In this document: one piece after another, positions 1 through 11,674 of the stretch | Position numbering within the stretch: position 1 is the first letter of the stretch | Layout: every line of letters begins with the position of its first letter | From: Symbiodinium natans | Taxonomy: Eukaryota > Sar > Dinophyceae > Suessiales > Symbiodiniaceae | Reading direction: 5' to 3' | Length of the DNA stretch: 64,000 nt | Assembly: GCA_905221605.1 (NCBI GenBank) | Contig: CAJNDS010000236.1 | Coordinates: forward strand, 643,501-707,500 | Position numbers and translations under genes: made by a program | Notes under the pieces: model-generated | What the model was told of the DNA's origin: nothing | The model's database searches: none | What the model saw: only the letters and a program-made list of their open reading frames with translations

Positions 1-30
1 ACCCTACACCCTACACCCTAAACCCTAATG
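1..30. repeat. Degenerate CCCTAAA telomere-type repeat at window start
   Basis: The window opens with CCCTACA and CCCTAAA units in the C-rich orientation, directly upstream of an AG acceptor and a coding-like island. This is interstitial repeat rather than a chromosome end, because the same repeat recurs throughout the window. Confidence 0.8.
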
Positions 31-38
31 TTTCGCAG

Positions 39-141
39 AGGCCAACACCACCACCGAGCGGGCCTACACAAACTACACGAGCTCGCGCCACCTCACCGGC
101 ACTGCCCCGAGCACCACCATGACTCAGGCGAGGGCCCTCTG
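39..141 (+). CDS. Exon-like island, unrecognised product
   Basis: One frame is open from the TTTCGCAG acceptor through a Thr/Ser-rich peptide containing LTGTAPSTTMTQARALW, with a possible GT donor at 142. The base composition is GC-rich and coding-like compared with the AT-rich sequence that follows. I do not recognise the product. It could be part of the same gene as the islands between 2.3 and 6.7 kb. Confidence 0.4.
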
Positions 142-1612
142 GTTGGAGTATTATTATTAATATTGTTGTTATTATTATTGTTATTTGACGATATATCTAG
201 ATAATAGATATGAAAGAAATAGATAAATATGTTTTATACGTTTATTTATTCTCTGTTAACTAATATGAATAAATCTATATATATATATACACGTATATAC
301 ACATACAACAATGTATATTGTATACCAAAAATGCAATGATGCCGGCAAAAACCCGGATAGCTGGGGAAGCATCATGCAGAAAGGCTCATGGTTTCGGTTG
401 TCAAAGGTCTCATACAGGAAGCTCAACCAGTTGGCTCTCTCTGAGACTAGTGAGAAATTTCCCCTTTCAGTTATGTTGCACTTCAGAATGTTTTGGCACT
501 GCCGAGTCAGAAGGCTTGCACAATTGAATGAGACATGTTTGGCCAATGACTGAAATGACTGAAAAGAGTCCTCTCGACGTCCTGCTCAGGCATCATGAGC
601 ATTCTTCTGGAACCACCCTGTACCCAAATTGCTATACCCTGTGTTCGTCTTACACGTCCTCATCCTTGCAAGGATCTGTGTCAACTACACAAAGGGCAAG
701 ACCTGTAACATTCTGTTTTACATATGTAAATAAATATACAAATATGTAATATATAAAATAGCTCTAGTATGAGATAAAACAGATTCGGGCTGTGTTGGGT
801 AGAGCCTCCTAGGCTCGGCTCTGCCAAGCATGCGCAGTTTGAGCCGCGCGGAATGACAGGGCGGCGAGTCCACAACATACTCTCTGGACGAAGAGGAGGA
901 GGACTCGGCCACGGCCTCTACAAGAGCCCAACCTTCTCCATGATGGCACCTTGAGCAGTGACACCCGATAAAGTGTTCGGCGGCTTGTGCCTGGTTGGGG
1001 TACGGCAGTGTCCGCAGATGGCCCCAGGAGAATTCCACCAATGGCACCGAACTCACCTGCGGGGAAGCGGTGGAAGCTTGGTGTCAGTCCGACCCAGAGG
1101 CTGCCGCCGGCCTGCATTGGTGAAGATTTTGGAGCCGGGGTCTAAGGTTTCGACGCATGCGGACGGGCTGAGTGGTCTTCTTGGGAGATTCTGCTTTCAC
1201 TGGTGGTTACCTTCCTGCAGTTTGCCTGCACGTGGCGAGCTGCTCAGGCACCCTTCATTCCACTGCGACACTGCTCGGCAACTTGGCCAGCTGAGGGTCC
1301 TAATTATATATCAATATATCACGCCGTGGCTGTGCAGGGGGGAGGGTGTGGAGGTCCTGAGGTGTGGGTGACTTTGCGCTGCACGAGTCAGGGCTTGGGG
1401 TTATGTAGGATGGGCAAAACTCGTTAAGGCGAAGTTTCAGATGGTGTTGCAACACTTGGCAAAGACAGGTTGAGCGGGATGAGCGAAGAAGCGGGTTGTC
1501 TTGCGCCCTCGCCCTGCGGTGCGGAGCTGAGGATTGGCGTCTGCACGATGCCATGTGCACTTCGCCGGTGGGCGGCCAGGTGCGGGCGAGAATGAATTTC
1601 ACGGAGGTTACT
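142..1612. other. Stretch without a supported gene
   Basis: This holds an AT-rich microsatellite part (150-330), short unconvincing frames, and an acidic coding-like patch near 880-950 (SLDEEEEDSATA on +). No convincing pair of splice sites was found, so no gene is called. Confidence 0.5.
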
Positions 1613-1776
1613 TGGGGAGTTTCCGAAAGTTGGGGTACCCTACCCCTTTTATTCCCCAAATAGAATAGAATCCCCTTAAAGGGACCCCTGTTTAGGTTTC
1701 GAGGGTTCGCACATGCGCCCCACTAGACACAAAGGAGGTGCCCTAAACAAGGTACCCCTATTTTCGGAATCCCCCA
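1613..1776. mobile_element. Introner/MITE-like element, family 1
   Basis: The ends are imperfect inverted repeats: GGGGAGTTTCCGAAAGTTGG on the left and the complement of CCCCTATTTTCGGAATCCCCC on the right, with GGTACCC just inside both. The same ends recur at about ten other places in the window. There is no coding capacity, so this is a non-autonomous element. Confidence 0.65.
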
Positions 1777-2297
1777 TTTAGGCTCTTTCGCCTTCCGGGC
1801 TGCAGGATTATAAGGCATCGTTCTCTTTGAGTGCGTGCAGCCCGACATGCTTTCCCAGCAGTTCGGTGCTGCCGTCTTCAACCGCAAGTTTGCTTGAAGC
1901 TGATCATGGCAGCAATCCTCTCCTCCAGCATGCTGCAACCCGAGAACCCTAAGCTAAGACTAACTAAGACACCTTCAGCAAACCCATGTAAGTCCCACTT
2001 GGAGGTTCATGGAACCCCAGTTGTAGTTGCATTAGGGACTTAGAGGGCCTTTTTAGGTGCCGTTATAATTGGGGTTCTAATATTATAAGAAGTACCCATT
2101 AGAACCCTACACCCTGAACCCTAAAAACCAAAACCCAAGCAGCTCAAAAGACCCCCCCCCCCAATTCCAACAGGGCGGGACTTCGTTCAAAGCCAGTTCC
2201 ACGATCGAAGAAGGCCATGGGTTTAGTATTTCTGGGTGGGACGAGAACAGAGTTAGATGCTGGTCACAGAGTTAGGAGGGCTAGGCTTAAATGTTAG

Positions 2298-2410
2298 CTT
2301 TGAAGCGTTGCGTGGAATTGGAGGGGCGCGGCTTCCAAGTCGACATCGCAGCAGAGTTTGTTGACATCCTGTTTCTTAAATCCAGCATGTTTGCTGCCGT
2401 CAAGGCTGAG
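2298..2410 (+). CDS. Exon with GTAAGT donor, unrecognised
   Basis: The frame is open from an AG acceptor at 2296-2297 to a consensus GAG|GTAAGT donor at 2411. The peptide includes VDIAAEFVDILFLKSSMFAA. Just downstream, 2467-2560 is coding-like on both strands (SVAFLIMAVLGAAMASA on +, EVIAADAMAAPSTAMIKKAT on -), so the following exon cannot be assigned. The product is not recognised. Confidence 0.45.
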
Positions 2411-2948
2411 GTAAGTGCACAGGCAGTCTTGAGGCGTCAGACCAAGCCTCTCTTCTGCATGCTAGGTTCGCCGCTGTCGGTGGCCTTCTTGATCATGGCC
2501 GTGCTTGGTGCTGCCATGGCATCCGCAGCGATCACCTCGGCGTTCCACAGGCGTGTCGGGGGCACATAGGCCATCATGGACCCTCCCCCCTTCTCGAATC
2601 GAAAGCCCCACACACCAGAAACGCTCCTCACGGTAACTCAGCAAAAGGCAACGCTGCCAATGGCTTCGCTATCTCTGCTTGGGCTTGTGCTGCCATCGGC
2701 CGCGGGAGGAAGAGGAGGACTACCAATGATGCTAGTGCTACAGCTTTTGCAACTGACCAATTTAGCCACCAGGCGGCGCCATTCTCCTAAAAGCTTTGTT
2801 AATGTTGCTTTCTCTCTCTCTGTGGCTCTCTCTTTTTTTCCGAGAGCGAAAGTGTTGAATTTGCATGATGCCTCGCTCCCTGCCCTTCCAGAACCCCAGA
2901 CACAAACGAATGCTTTTGTAAAGTGCGCCTTCTCTCAAGTTCTTCAGG

Positions 2949-3030
2949 AGCAGGAGGACCTGAAGCGTGCCGTCTCCGAGAAAGACTGGCCCGGCCGCTG
3001 CTTGAACGTCATGGGCCCCTGGACACAATG
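2949..3030 (+). CDS. Exon-like island, unrecognised
   Basis: After the TTCTTCAG acceptor the frame reads EQEDLKRAVSEKDWPGRCLN, a charged helix-like peptide with GC-rich third positions. The donor was not resolved. Confidence 0.4.
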
Positions 3031-4105
3031 GAGTGGGTTTGGGCTTTAGTAGCAGCATGTATGGGGTCTCGTGGGGCTTCAAGATTTCGCCGAGTTCCCG
3101 GGGCTCAGCAGATTTGGCGTGGGTACTGCTTTGGCAAGTGAGATTCGAAAGCTTCATCACACGAGAGAAAGTCGCCGCTGGCAGGCAATGCCCGGGTGGC
3201 TCCAGCCCCTTCGGGTGTGCTCCTTCCCGTGGAGGCGTTGCTCGTGTTCCATAGGCTTAGTTTGTCGGTTGATGTGTCAAGGTATCGGTGAACGTGAAAA
3301 GTGGCGCCCCTCTCTAGCAGTGTAAATCATGCGAGCCATGCTTGTTCGATTACTTTCCGCTACGGCGTTTGCAGTGCTGCAGCCTTCTAATGGCACTGCT
3401 AGGAGGGATTCTTCGAGCTAAAGTTTACTTCACTCGGGTTAGAAGGTGGGCTACTTGGAATTAAGAGTCGGTCGGGCCTTGTGTCCTACAAGTCTTACCT
3501 CTTCGCCTGAGCCAGCTCCAAGACTTTCCACCTGTAAGGGATGGCACGAGCGCTCAAAACATCTCAAAACCATCCCAACCCTGGAATCAGGCCCCTTACC
3601 CTCTACATCCCCTTGCCCATGATCAAGCTGCCATGCACGTTGCCTATTGGTTCTTAGCAGGGATGAGGGAATTAGGTACCTCATATCCCCCAAAAAAAAT
3701 CCTTGTCAGCAACTTCACGGATTATAACCCTAAACCCTAAACCCCGCATTTTCTGCTAAGAACCAGTAGGTTTACATGAAGGACCCCTGCGAACTCGAAA
3801 CCTCGATTCTCTAGCAGACTTCGTGCCAGCCAAACCTACAAGACGGCTTTTTGTGCACTGTATACATATATATATATATATATATTTATTTATTTATTTA
3901 TTTATTATTTATGATTTATTTATTATTCTCTGTATTCTCTACATCTGTACATATATATATATATGTTTGTGTATGCATGTATGTATGTATGTATGTAGGT
4001 CTTGGTAGGTATGTATGTATGCATGCATGTATTTATGTAAGTACAAGTGTATATGTTTACACAGAGGCTGGCCTCTCCCAGCCTTGCCCCCCTGGAGCGT
4101 TGCAG
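3031..4105. other. Noncoding stretch with microsatellites
   Basis: It contains CCCTAAA repeats at about 3725-3745 and an AT/TTTA/ATGT microsatellite at about 3864-4050. The open frames over the microsatellite are low-complexity artefacts. Confidence 0.5.
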
Positions 4106-4192
4106 GCAGTGGCACGGCGCGTGGCTTCGTCGCCCATGGCCGGCAATGGCCACGTCGTTGGGACCCTCAGCAGCTTGGCAGACGCGATGGGG
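4106..4192 (+). CDS. Exon-like island ending in LADAMG
   Basis: Twenty-nine codons run from TTGCAG to a GT donor at 4193 and include VVGTLSSLADAMG. A similar ending, ALRQAADAMGLQ, occurs in the exon at 5772-5851, which suggests repeated or homologous segments of one protein. The function is unknown. Confidence 0.45.
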
Positions 4193-4923
4193 GTATTTCT
4201 GTAGGAGTATGAGGGTTGCCTTAGGGTGTTTATGGGGGTTTACATAGGGTTTGCGTAGGGTTTTGGGGGGCTGAGTATAGTGCAGCCTGGTCAGTGCTCA
4301 GCCTTTCAGACCTCAATATCCTCCAGACATGCGGAGCGCTCCAAAGGGGCAACTTCGGCCAAGCCCTAAACTTTAAACCCCGATGCCTGAAAATGGGACC
4401 TGATGTTCACCGAGGCAACAAAGCCAACCTTTCCGCAGCGCCCTCGGCCTTCGTGCACTGCCTCTCCGCCCCCTTAGGGTCCTAGGGCACTCCCCCCCTC
4501 CCCCCCCACACCAGTGCGCTCGTTGGCAAGCGAAGCTCTTCCAGGTTCAGGCTACGGTTAGGGTCTGGAGCCCCAGAACACATGAATGCGTCTGCCAGGG
4601 TTGCCAGAGTTTAGGTTTTTCTTGCATTGAGACATGTGTATAAGACCCTTCCTGAAACGCGAAAAATCGCCACGAATGGCCAAGGAGGTGGCGGTTGGCA
4701 CCCCTGTTGGTACCACGCCTGCCTCTCGGGCAGCTGCACTCAACACGCTGCCCAGTTGAATTTCAGTTTTCGATGCCAAGCCCCTTCCAGCGCTTTGTGT
4801 TTGTGGCGCATATCCGTATATGGGTATCTCCCATATGAGGGTCCCCAAAAATGCCCCCAAGAGACCGTAATTTAGATTAGCGGAGCCCCTAAACCCTAAA
4901 CCCTAAAATCTCTGAGGCTGCAG

Positions 4924-4990
4924 GAGGCTATGGCCAAGGCCACGGAAGAAGACGCCACGTGGGACGAGCCTCGGCATTCGCTAGCTCCGG
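4924..4990 (+). CDS. Exon-like island, acidic helix
   Basis: Following GGCTGCAG the frame reads EAMAKATEEDATWDEPRHS and ends near a possible GC donor (CCG|GCGAAT). It fits the Ala/Glu-rich helical character of the neighbouring islands. Confidence 0.4.
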
Positions 4991-5299
4991 CGAATGCTGG
5001 GGGCTTTTCAGATCCTTAAGCCATCAATGGCCGGAAGAGATCCCCATTCCAATTCGCAAGGCCCTGTCTTGAACCCCTGAACTGAGATGAATCCTTGATT
5101 TTGTAGTAACGGGTTTTAGGGTTGAGGGTCTGGGGTGATTTTTATTTGGATGTCACACTTACTCACTTAGTTTCTTGGATGTGAGTCGATGCAGTTGTCA
5201 TCATGCCAGCTGACGTAAAGAGTCTGGGTTCAAAAGGGTTATTTTGTAGTATAAGAGATCAGTTGTAAGAGTAATTAAGACTGAGAACTCGTGGCTCAG

Positions 5300-5345
5300 G
5301 AGAAGCAAGCCGCCCTCGATCAGGCGCAAATCAGACAGCACTTGA
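5300..5345 (+). CDS. Exon-like island, short helix
   Basis: An acceptor (GTGGCTCAG) is followed by EKQAALDQAQIRQHL. A GC donor is possible after position 5323. It is short and weak on its own but matches its neighbours in composition. Confidence 0.35.
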
Positions 5346-5479
5346 ACCCTAAGAGGGTTCATGATTCATATTACCTAGTCTTAGTAGGAATTATTTAAGT
5401 CTGACGCATATGGCCCCCAATTTTAGGGTTCATAGTTGGTCCCCAGGGTCTGCACCCAAGAGTGAAGCTTCCTGACCCC

Positions 5480-5720
5480 TCAACCCGAAACCCTAACCCT
5501 AAGCCCCAAATCCTGGCGGATGGCCAGCACCCTAAATTTAGAGCTGCACTGCTCGTGTTCTATAAAACACAACCCTAAATCCTAAACCCTCTATTTAGAA
5601 ACCCCTAAACACTAAACCCCGAAACCCGAAACCCTAATTTTATAACCCTGCTTGTGCTAGCGTGAGAGTCGGACTTTATGAACCCTAAACCCATTTAATG
5701 AACCCTCTAAACACGGTTTT
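5480..5720. repeat. Degenerate CCCTAAA repeats
   Basis: Scattered CCCTAAA, CCCGAAA and CCCTAAC units lie in the C-rich orientation, upstream of the coding-like exon at 5772. Confidence 0.8.
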
Positions 5721-5771
5721 TTTTTTTAAATAATTCTGGAATCCTCTTTTCATGAACGCTGAATCCTGGAG

Positions 5772-5851
5772 GTCGGCCGTCTCCTTGCCGGCGGCGCCAT
5801 CGCGAACCTGCCGATGGCGTTGCGACAGGCTGCTGATGCCATGGGCTTGCA
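5772..5851 (+). CDS. Exon-like island with AADAMG motif
   Basis: Open after AG at 5770-5771 to a GT donor at 5852. It encodes VGRLLAGGAIANLPMALRQA followed by ADAMGL. The third positions are GC-rich. It resembles the island at 4106-4192. Confidence 0.45.
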
Positions 5852-6232
5852 GTAGACATCACGGGCGCTTTACAGAGCCGATTTATAAACCCTAAGGCCT
5901 TGAGTGGGCCGGGAGTGCGACACGTGAGGAGAGGCGTTGTTTGAGAGGGAGCGAGTGACAGGCGTATGTGGAACTTGGAATCCCTGCGGAGTGCTTCGTC
6001 CAGCTATGCGGGTGCCAGAAAAACTACCCTAAACCCTAAACAGGCCCTAAACCCCACCCAGCTTGCACAACATCTCAGCTAGTAAGCTAGAACAGCGTGC
6101 AGAAAATGATGGGCCTTGACAACCTGGGTATAAGGTTGTGTCGGCTCTGAATCAAGCTCTTTCGATGTCAGGAAGCGGAAGCCTGGCAATCCCGGCAAGA
6201 TGAGAGGCAGAGAAGTTCCATGGGGATTGTGT

Positions 6233-6272
6233 GAACCCTAAACCCTAAACCCTAACCCTAAACCCTAAACCT
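6233..6272. repeat. CCCTAAA telomere-type array
   Basis: Five near-perfect CCCTAAA/CCCTAA units in the C-rich orientation. Confidence 0.9.
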
Positions 6273-6592
6273 GCAATGTGTCCGAGAGAGGCCAGTGCTG
6301 GGTGGCTAAAAAAATCCAAAATCTTGGGGGTTGGGATGCCTCGTGCGTTTGCTGCTTGCTCGTGTTCAGACACCTGAGTGTGCCTGCAGCTGAAGGGCAA
6401 TGCTGTTCTGGCAAACTGAGGCAGAGAGCCTCATAACAAGCGACCACCTATTGCACGCTATAATCTTATGCGCTCTGCACTCTAGGTCTTCTTAAACGGG
6501 GATGCCAGCACAGGATGATAATGGCTGGAGAGTATTCAGCTAAACCCTGCAAAGCAGTGACTTCGCTGTGGGAGCACGTTCTTATCTTGCAG

Positions 6593-6665
6593 GCTGCGCC
6601 TTGCACGGTCCTTGGAGGCTGCGGCCGAGAAAGCGGCTGCCCTGGAGGATCCTTTTTCGCTGCTG
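6593..6665 (+). CDS. Exon, Ala/Glu-rich coiled coil
   Basis: A clean exon between TATCTTGCAG and GTACGG. It encodes LRLARSLEAAAEKAAALEDP and then FSLL, a heptad-like helix. Its composition matches the long coiled-coil gene at 14.6-26 kb, so it may be an upstream part of that gene or a related one. Confidence 0.55.
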
Positions 6666-6679
6666 GTACGGGGTATATT

Positions 6680-6681
6680 GC

Positions 6682-6715
<34 letters not shown>

Positions 6716-6801
6716 GCTGTTATTATTATTATTATTATTAGTATTATTAATATATATATATATACATATTTATATACGTGTATGAATATCCGTTTTATGC
6801 G

Positions 6802-6835
<34 letters not shown>

Positions 6836-6840
6836 CGTAC
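6680..6840. repeat. ATT and AT microsatellites
   Basis: Runs of (ATT)n at about 6683-6752 and (AT)n at 6751-6764 and 6808-6834. Frames across them encode poly-Ile or Tyr/Ile and are artefacts. Confidence 0.9.
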
Positions 6841-7485
6841 ACATGTGAACTATGTAGGGCTTTTGGTGCATGATCCTCGCACAACGGTCTTCATGTTTTC
6901 GACGCCAAAATTCCTCAGCCGCAGGACGGTGCTCGCGAGGCGATGGGTCAGGAGCCGGGCCTTAGAGTTTGGTCTCGGCGCAAGCCTGGCCGCGCTGGAG
7001 TGCAGCCTTTTTCTGTGTGGGTGATCCTCGGGGCAGTCTTCTGGCATGTCTCTGCAAGCGACTCCTTCTTTTCGAGGGTCGAAGTCCTGCTCCCGTTCGG
7101 GTTGAATTCGCATCGTTGTGTCTGCACTCTCACGTGAGTTTTGCGCCAGCAACTAGTTCTCGTGCGATGGGAATGTCCCCACAGACTGAGCCCACAAGTG
7201 CATTCACAAACCCTAAGCCCTAAACCCTAATTAAACCCAGCCTTGTGGTACTTTACTGTAACTTGAGGTCCTTACCTTTTTTGGGTTTGTTGGGTTTCTC
7301 ATTAAGGCAGCTCAAAGTTTAATTTATAGCTACCCTCCTGAGTGCAGCCAAGCCAGGATGGTGCTGCGGACGACCAGAGCTCACTGCGAGAGTTGTCTGC
7401 CGGCTCCATTTGGGCTTACACCGATCGAACTGGTTCACATGACGTTCTCGGGCAAGGGTCCTTCCCTTTTTCTATAGGGATGCGG

Positions 7486-7567
7486 ATCAAAAAAAATTTT
7501 ATTTAGGATCAAGAAAAAATTTATTTAGGATCAACAAATAATTATTTAGGATCAAGAAATAATTATT
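7486..7567. repeat. Left GGATCAA array (inverted partner at 13000-13080)
   Basis: Four tandem copies of about 20 bp, consensus GGATCAAGAAATAATTATTT. The reverse complement of the same unit lies at 13000-13080. The pair brackets the GC-rich island between them. Confidence 0.75.
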
Positions 7568-7569
7568 CT

Positions 7570-7755
7570 TCCGACGGAGAGAGGGAAGGGGAGGGAGGGA
7601 GGGAGGGAGAAAAGGAGGGAGGGAGGGAAGGAAGGGCGGAAGGACGGAAGGAAGGAAGGAAGGCAGGAAGGAAGGAAGGAAGGAAGGAGGGAAGCAAGCA
7701 AGCAAGGAAGCAAGGAAGCAAGGAAGGAAGGAAGGGAAGGAAAGGAAATGAAAGG
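7570..7755. repeat. Polypurine GGAA/GGGA microsatellite
   Basis: About 185 bp of almost pure purine on + (GGAA, GGGA, GCAA units). Minus-strand frames over it encode Ser/Leu/Pro runs and are artefacts. Confidence 0.95.
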
Positions 7756-7869
7756 ACAGGAAAGGGTATGTAGGAAAACATAACATAACATCATATGTTA
7801 TAATATTTTAAGGGGCTGCGCCCATGGGCGGGCAGCGCACGCAGAAGCCCGGGGCGAGCAGTTTCTAAG

Positions 7870-8025
7870 CATGTTGAGGCCCCTAAACTCCCTTAAAATC
7901 TCTAAGCGTTAAGTTTCTAAGCATTTTCAGGCCCCTAAACTCCCTTCAAATCTCCAAGCGTTTGAGGCTCCGAGACTCCCTTAACGTTTCTAAGCACTTT
8001 ATAAGGCCCCTAAACTCCCTTTTTC
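7870..8025. repeat. Short tandem repeat with GGCCCCTAAACTCCCTT core
   Basis: The block GGCCCCTAAACTCCCTT recurs three times, separated by variants of TCTAAGCGTT. It is noncoding spacer within the island. Confidence 0.7.
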
Positions 8026-8374
8026 CTAGCCCCGGGCTTAGACACGTCGCTTATGCCTCGCCCTTTGGGGGGCATCATGCTCCTGATGCCCCCCCGCGGT
8101 CCCGCCCCGGGAGCCGCTGATGCTCCTGATGCGCGCCTGGGGGTCCCGGGCTGGACCCGCTGATGCTCATGATGCGCGCCCTCTGGGGGCCTCCGTGGTG
8201 ACGCAAAAAACCACGAAAAAAAAAACGTTCACCGGCGGCACGCGGGGGTCGGCGGCACTGGCGTCCGGCCTAATTCTGCTTCGCAGAAGGCCAGAGGCCA
8301 GCAAGGCTATTCCCGGGACGACCCGGGCTAAAAGGTCCGCATTTGCTCGGTCCTTTGGGGACCTCGCGCTGCCC

Positions 8375-9620
8375 GATTCAGGCCTAGCGGCACGGGCCGG
8401 CCCCCGCCCCCCAAAGCACGAAACCTTGAACCTTGGCACTGTCTTCTCTTTCCCGTGTCTTTGTCCTCTCCTTCTCTCTGTCTCTCTTTCTCCTGCCTTC
8501 GCCCCCCCTCCCTCCACCCCCCCCGGCGCGCGCGCGCGCGCACCCGCATCAGGAGCATCAGTGGGGTTGGTTTGGGGGCCTTAAAAGCATTCTATGCATG
8601 CGTTTTGCCTTCGAAAAACCTTCAGAAAACGCTGTAAACACGTGTTTTTGGGCTTGGGAAGCCTTTTGGGACCCAGGAAAGGGAGCATCATGAGCATCAG
8701 AGGCCTCCCCCAGGCCATCCAAAACCCCCTTAAACACGCCGATTGTATGTGCTTGAACGCTTGCGTGCCCACGAAACCCCCAAAAGCAAGACCCCGAATG
8801 CCCTGAAGGGCATTCGGGGTCCTGCTGTTCGGGTGTTTTGTAGGCACGAAGCCGTTCGAGCGCGTAAAATGAGCGATTTTAGGGGCGTTTGTACGTGGAC
8901 CCACAAAACACTCGGTATTTACGAGGTTTTCTGCTGTTGGAACACCCCCCCAAACCGAGCATCATGAGCATCAGCTGGGTCTCTGGGCCGTGGGCCCGGA
9001 CCCACCCACGAAGCCCAAGAGAAGCGATGGCTCGATGATGCGCCCGGACCCCGCGCATCAGCAGCATCAGCAGACCCCCCCCCGGACGTGGGTTTCGATG
9101 ATGCGCACTTTGGGGGGGGGTCAAGGGCAACAGGGGTGGGGGTCGGAGGCACGCGTGAAAAACCTCATAAAAACACGGTATTTACGGTGATTTCAGCGTT
9201 TTTCAGCGTTTTTTATTGCCTTGGGCCCGCGGGCCAGGCTGCTGATGCTCATGATGCTCGCCTGGTTTTGGGCTTCCGGTACCCCCCCCCAAACCTTGAA
9301 AAACGTGGTTTCGGCCTGGCGCGCGCCCCATGTGAAAAGCTAGGGCCGATGATGCGCGCCCGTCAGGGTTTAGTGGGGTGCTGCGGGTGTTTTGTGGCCT
9401 CGGTTTTTCGTAAAAACCCATGGTTTTTACGAGGTTTTCGTGCTTTTCGCACCACCGCGTGTTGCGTCCCCTTGGATGCCGTTTTGGAGGCCTCCCGAAG
9501 GGCCCCGCGCGAATTTGAAGCAATTTTGGGCGGGGTCGGCGGCTCGGGCGCTCGCCCCTTAAAGCTAGCGCTTTAGTGCGACGCGGGCTCCGCCCTGGAC
9601 CACGGGCGGCGCGGGGGCCG
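8375..9620. repeat. 1.25-kb tandem duplication, copy 1
   Basis: The block starting GATTCAGGCCTAGCGG is repeated head-to-tail from 9621, about 1246 bp away, with few differences. It carries a C-rich and CG microsatellite, a 32-bp palindrome at 8790-8821, and several copies of a GATGCTCATGATGC motif in both orientations. Frames here mirror each other between copies and show no recognisable protein. Confidence 0.85.
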
Positions 9621-10886
9621 GATTCAGGCCTAGCGGCGCGGGCCGGCCCCCGCCCCCCAAAGCACGAAACCTTGAACCTTGGCACTGTCTTCTCTTTCCC
9701 GTGTCTTTGTCCTCTCCTTCTCTCTGTCTCTCTTTCTCCTGCCTTCGCCACCCCTCCCTCCCCCACCCCCCCCCCGCGCGCCGGCGCGCGCGCGCGCGCG
9801 CGCGCACCCGCATCAGGAGCATCAGTGGGGTTGGTTTGGGGGCCTTAAAAGCATTCTATGCATGCGTTTTGCCTTCGAAAAACCTTCAGAAAACGCTGTA
9901 AACACGTGTTTTTGGGCTTGGGAAGCCTTTTGGGACCCAGGAAACGGAGCATCATGAGCATCAGCGGCCTCCCCCAGGCCATCCAAAACCCCCTTAAACA
10001 CGCCGATTGTATGTGCTTTGAACGCTTGCGTGCCCACGAAACCCCCAAAAGCAAGACCCCGAATGCCCTTAAGGGCATTCGGGGTCCTGCTGTTCGGGTG
10101 TTTTGTAGGCACGAAGCCGTTCGAGCGCGTAAAATGAGCGATTTTAGGGCGTTTTTACGTGGACCCACAAAACACTCGGTATTTACGAGGTTTCTGCTGT
10201 TGGAACACCCCCCCAAACCGAGCATCATGAGCATCAGCTGGGTCTCTGGGCCGTGGGCCCGGACCCCCCCACGAAGCCCAAGAGAAGCGATGGCTCGATG
10301 ATGCGCCCGGACCCCGCGCATCAGCAGCATCAGCAGACCCCCCCCCGGACGTGGGTTTCGATGATGCGCCCTTTGGGGGCGGGTCAAGGGCAACAGGGGT
10401 GGGGGTCGGAGGCACGCGTGAAAAACCTCATAAAAACACGGTATTTACGGTGATTTCAGCGTTTTTCAGCGTTTTTTTACTGCCTTGGGGCCGCGGGCCA
10501 GGGCTGCTGATGCTCATGATGCTCGCCTGGTTTTGGGCTTCCGGTACCCCCTCCAAACCTTGAAAAACGTGGTTTCGGCCTGGCGCGCGCCCCATGTGAA
10601 AAGCTAGGGCCGATGATGCGCGCCTGTGAGGGTTTAATGGGGTGCTGCGGGTGTTTTGTGGCCTCGGTTTTTCGTAAAAACCCATGGTTTTTACGAGGTT
10701 TTCGTGCTTTTCGCACCACCGCGTGTTGCGTCCCCTTGGATGCCGTTTCGGAGACCTCCCGAAGGGCCCCGCGCGAATTTGAAGCAATTTTGGGTGGGGT
10801 CGGCGGCTCGGGCGCTCGCCCCTTAAAGCTAGCGCTTTAGTGCGACGCGGGCTCCGCCCTGGACCACGGGCGGCGCGGGGGCCGGA
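9621..10886. repeat. 1.25-kb tandem duplication, copy 2
   Basis: Head-to-tail copy of 8375-9620. It is slightly longer (about 1264 bp) mainly because of C-run and GC-dinucleotide length changes. Single-base differences are few, so the duplication is recent or homogenised. Confidence 0.85.
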
Positions 10887-10919
10887 TTTTTTGGCTACCG
10901 CCAGTGCCGCCGACCCCAG

Positions 10920-11375
10920 ACCCAAGACAGTCGCATTGGGGCGGAAGGCAGGGGGGCGGAAGGCAGGGTGGAGCGCGGGCAGGCGGGGGGGGTGGGGGCG
11001 GGTGGGGGTGGAAAGGGGGGCGGCGGTGGGGGGTGACGGTAGAGGGTTGGTGTCGGATTAGGGAGTTGGGGGCGGAAGGCAGGGGTGGACTGGGGGGCAT
11101 AGAGATGAAGAAGCGATGAGGGCAGTGAGAGCGGGGGGGCGGTCGGATGGTGCACGATGGTGGGAGGGGGTAATGATGAGGGCTGGGGAGGGTTGGTGGG
11201 AGGGTTAGGGAGTGGGAGTGGGAGAGGGTGGGGGCGGCTGGCGAAAAGGGGGGCCTGACTCATCTGACCAGCTCTGATAAAAAATTGGGGCGGAAGGCAG
11301 GGTGGAGCGCGGCGGGTGGACAGGGGAGGTGACGGTCGAGGGTTGGTGGAGTTGGGGGCGGAAGGCAGGGGAGTG
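10920..11375. repeat. G-rich minisatellite with GGGGCGGAAGGCAGG core
   Basis: The unit GGGGCGGAAGGCAGG recurs irregularly at least five times up to the assembly gap. Minus-strand Pro-rich frames are artefacts of composition. The repeat probably caused the gap. Confidence 0.75.
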
Positions 11376-11391
11376 ATGAGAGCGGGGAGGG

Positions 11392-11491
11392 NNNNNNNNN
11401 NNNNNNNNNNNNNNNNNNNNNNNNNNNNNNNNNNNNNNNNNNNNNNNNNNNNNNNNNNNNNNNNNNNNNNNNNNNNNNNNNNNNNNNNNNN
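11392..11491. other. Assembly gap of 100 N
   Basis: Exactly 100 N lie between a G-rich minisatellite and AT-rich sequence. The round length suggests a placeholder of unknown true size. Confidence 0.99.
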
Positions 11492-11674
11492 ATATTAAAA
11501 CAAAGTATAAAAAAATATTGTAGTGGCATAGAGTAGAATAGAACACAATATCGTATAGCATACCTTTGTATCAAAAATATAATAAAATCGAAATAACAAA
11601 GCATATATGTATATATTATATATTTACTGCTATTTGATGTAGAATTCATAATACACAATACATATTTCTTGTTT

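Noticed and set aside
1-30. Window start as a true chromosome end
   Set aside because: The repeat is degenerate and coding-like sequence follows at once; equivalent repeats occur throughout the window in both orientations.
7499-7794. Three minus-strand Ser/Phe/Leu/Pro-rich frames
   Set aside because: Translation of a polypurine microsatellite.
8120-10393. Many 60-190 codon frames in the GC-rich island
   Set aside because: They recur in both copies of the tandem duplication on both strands, with low-complexity C-rich segments and no recognisable domain or splice pattern.
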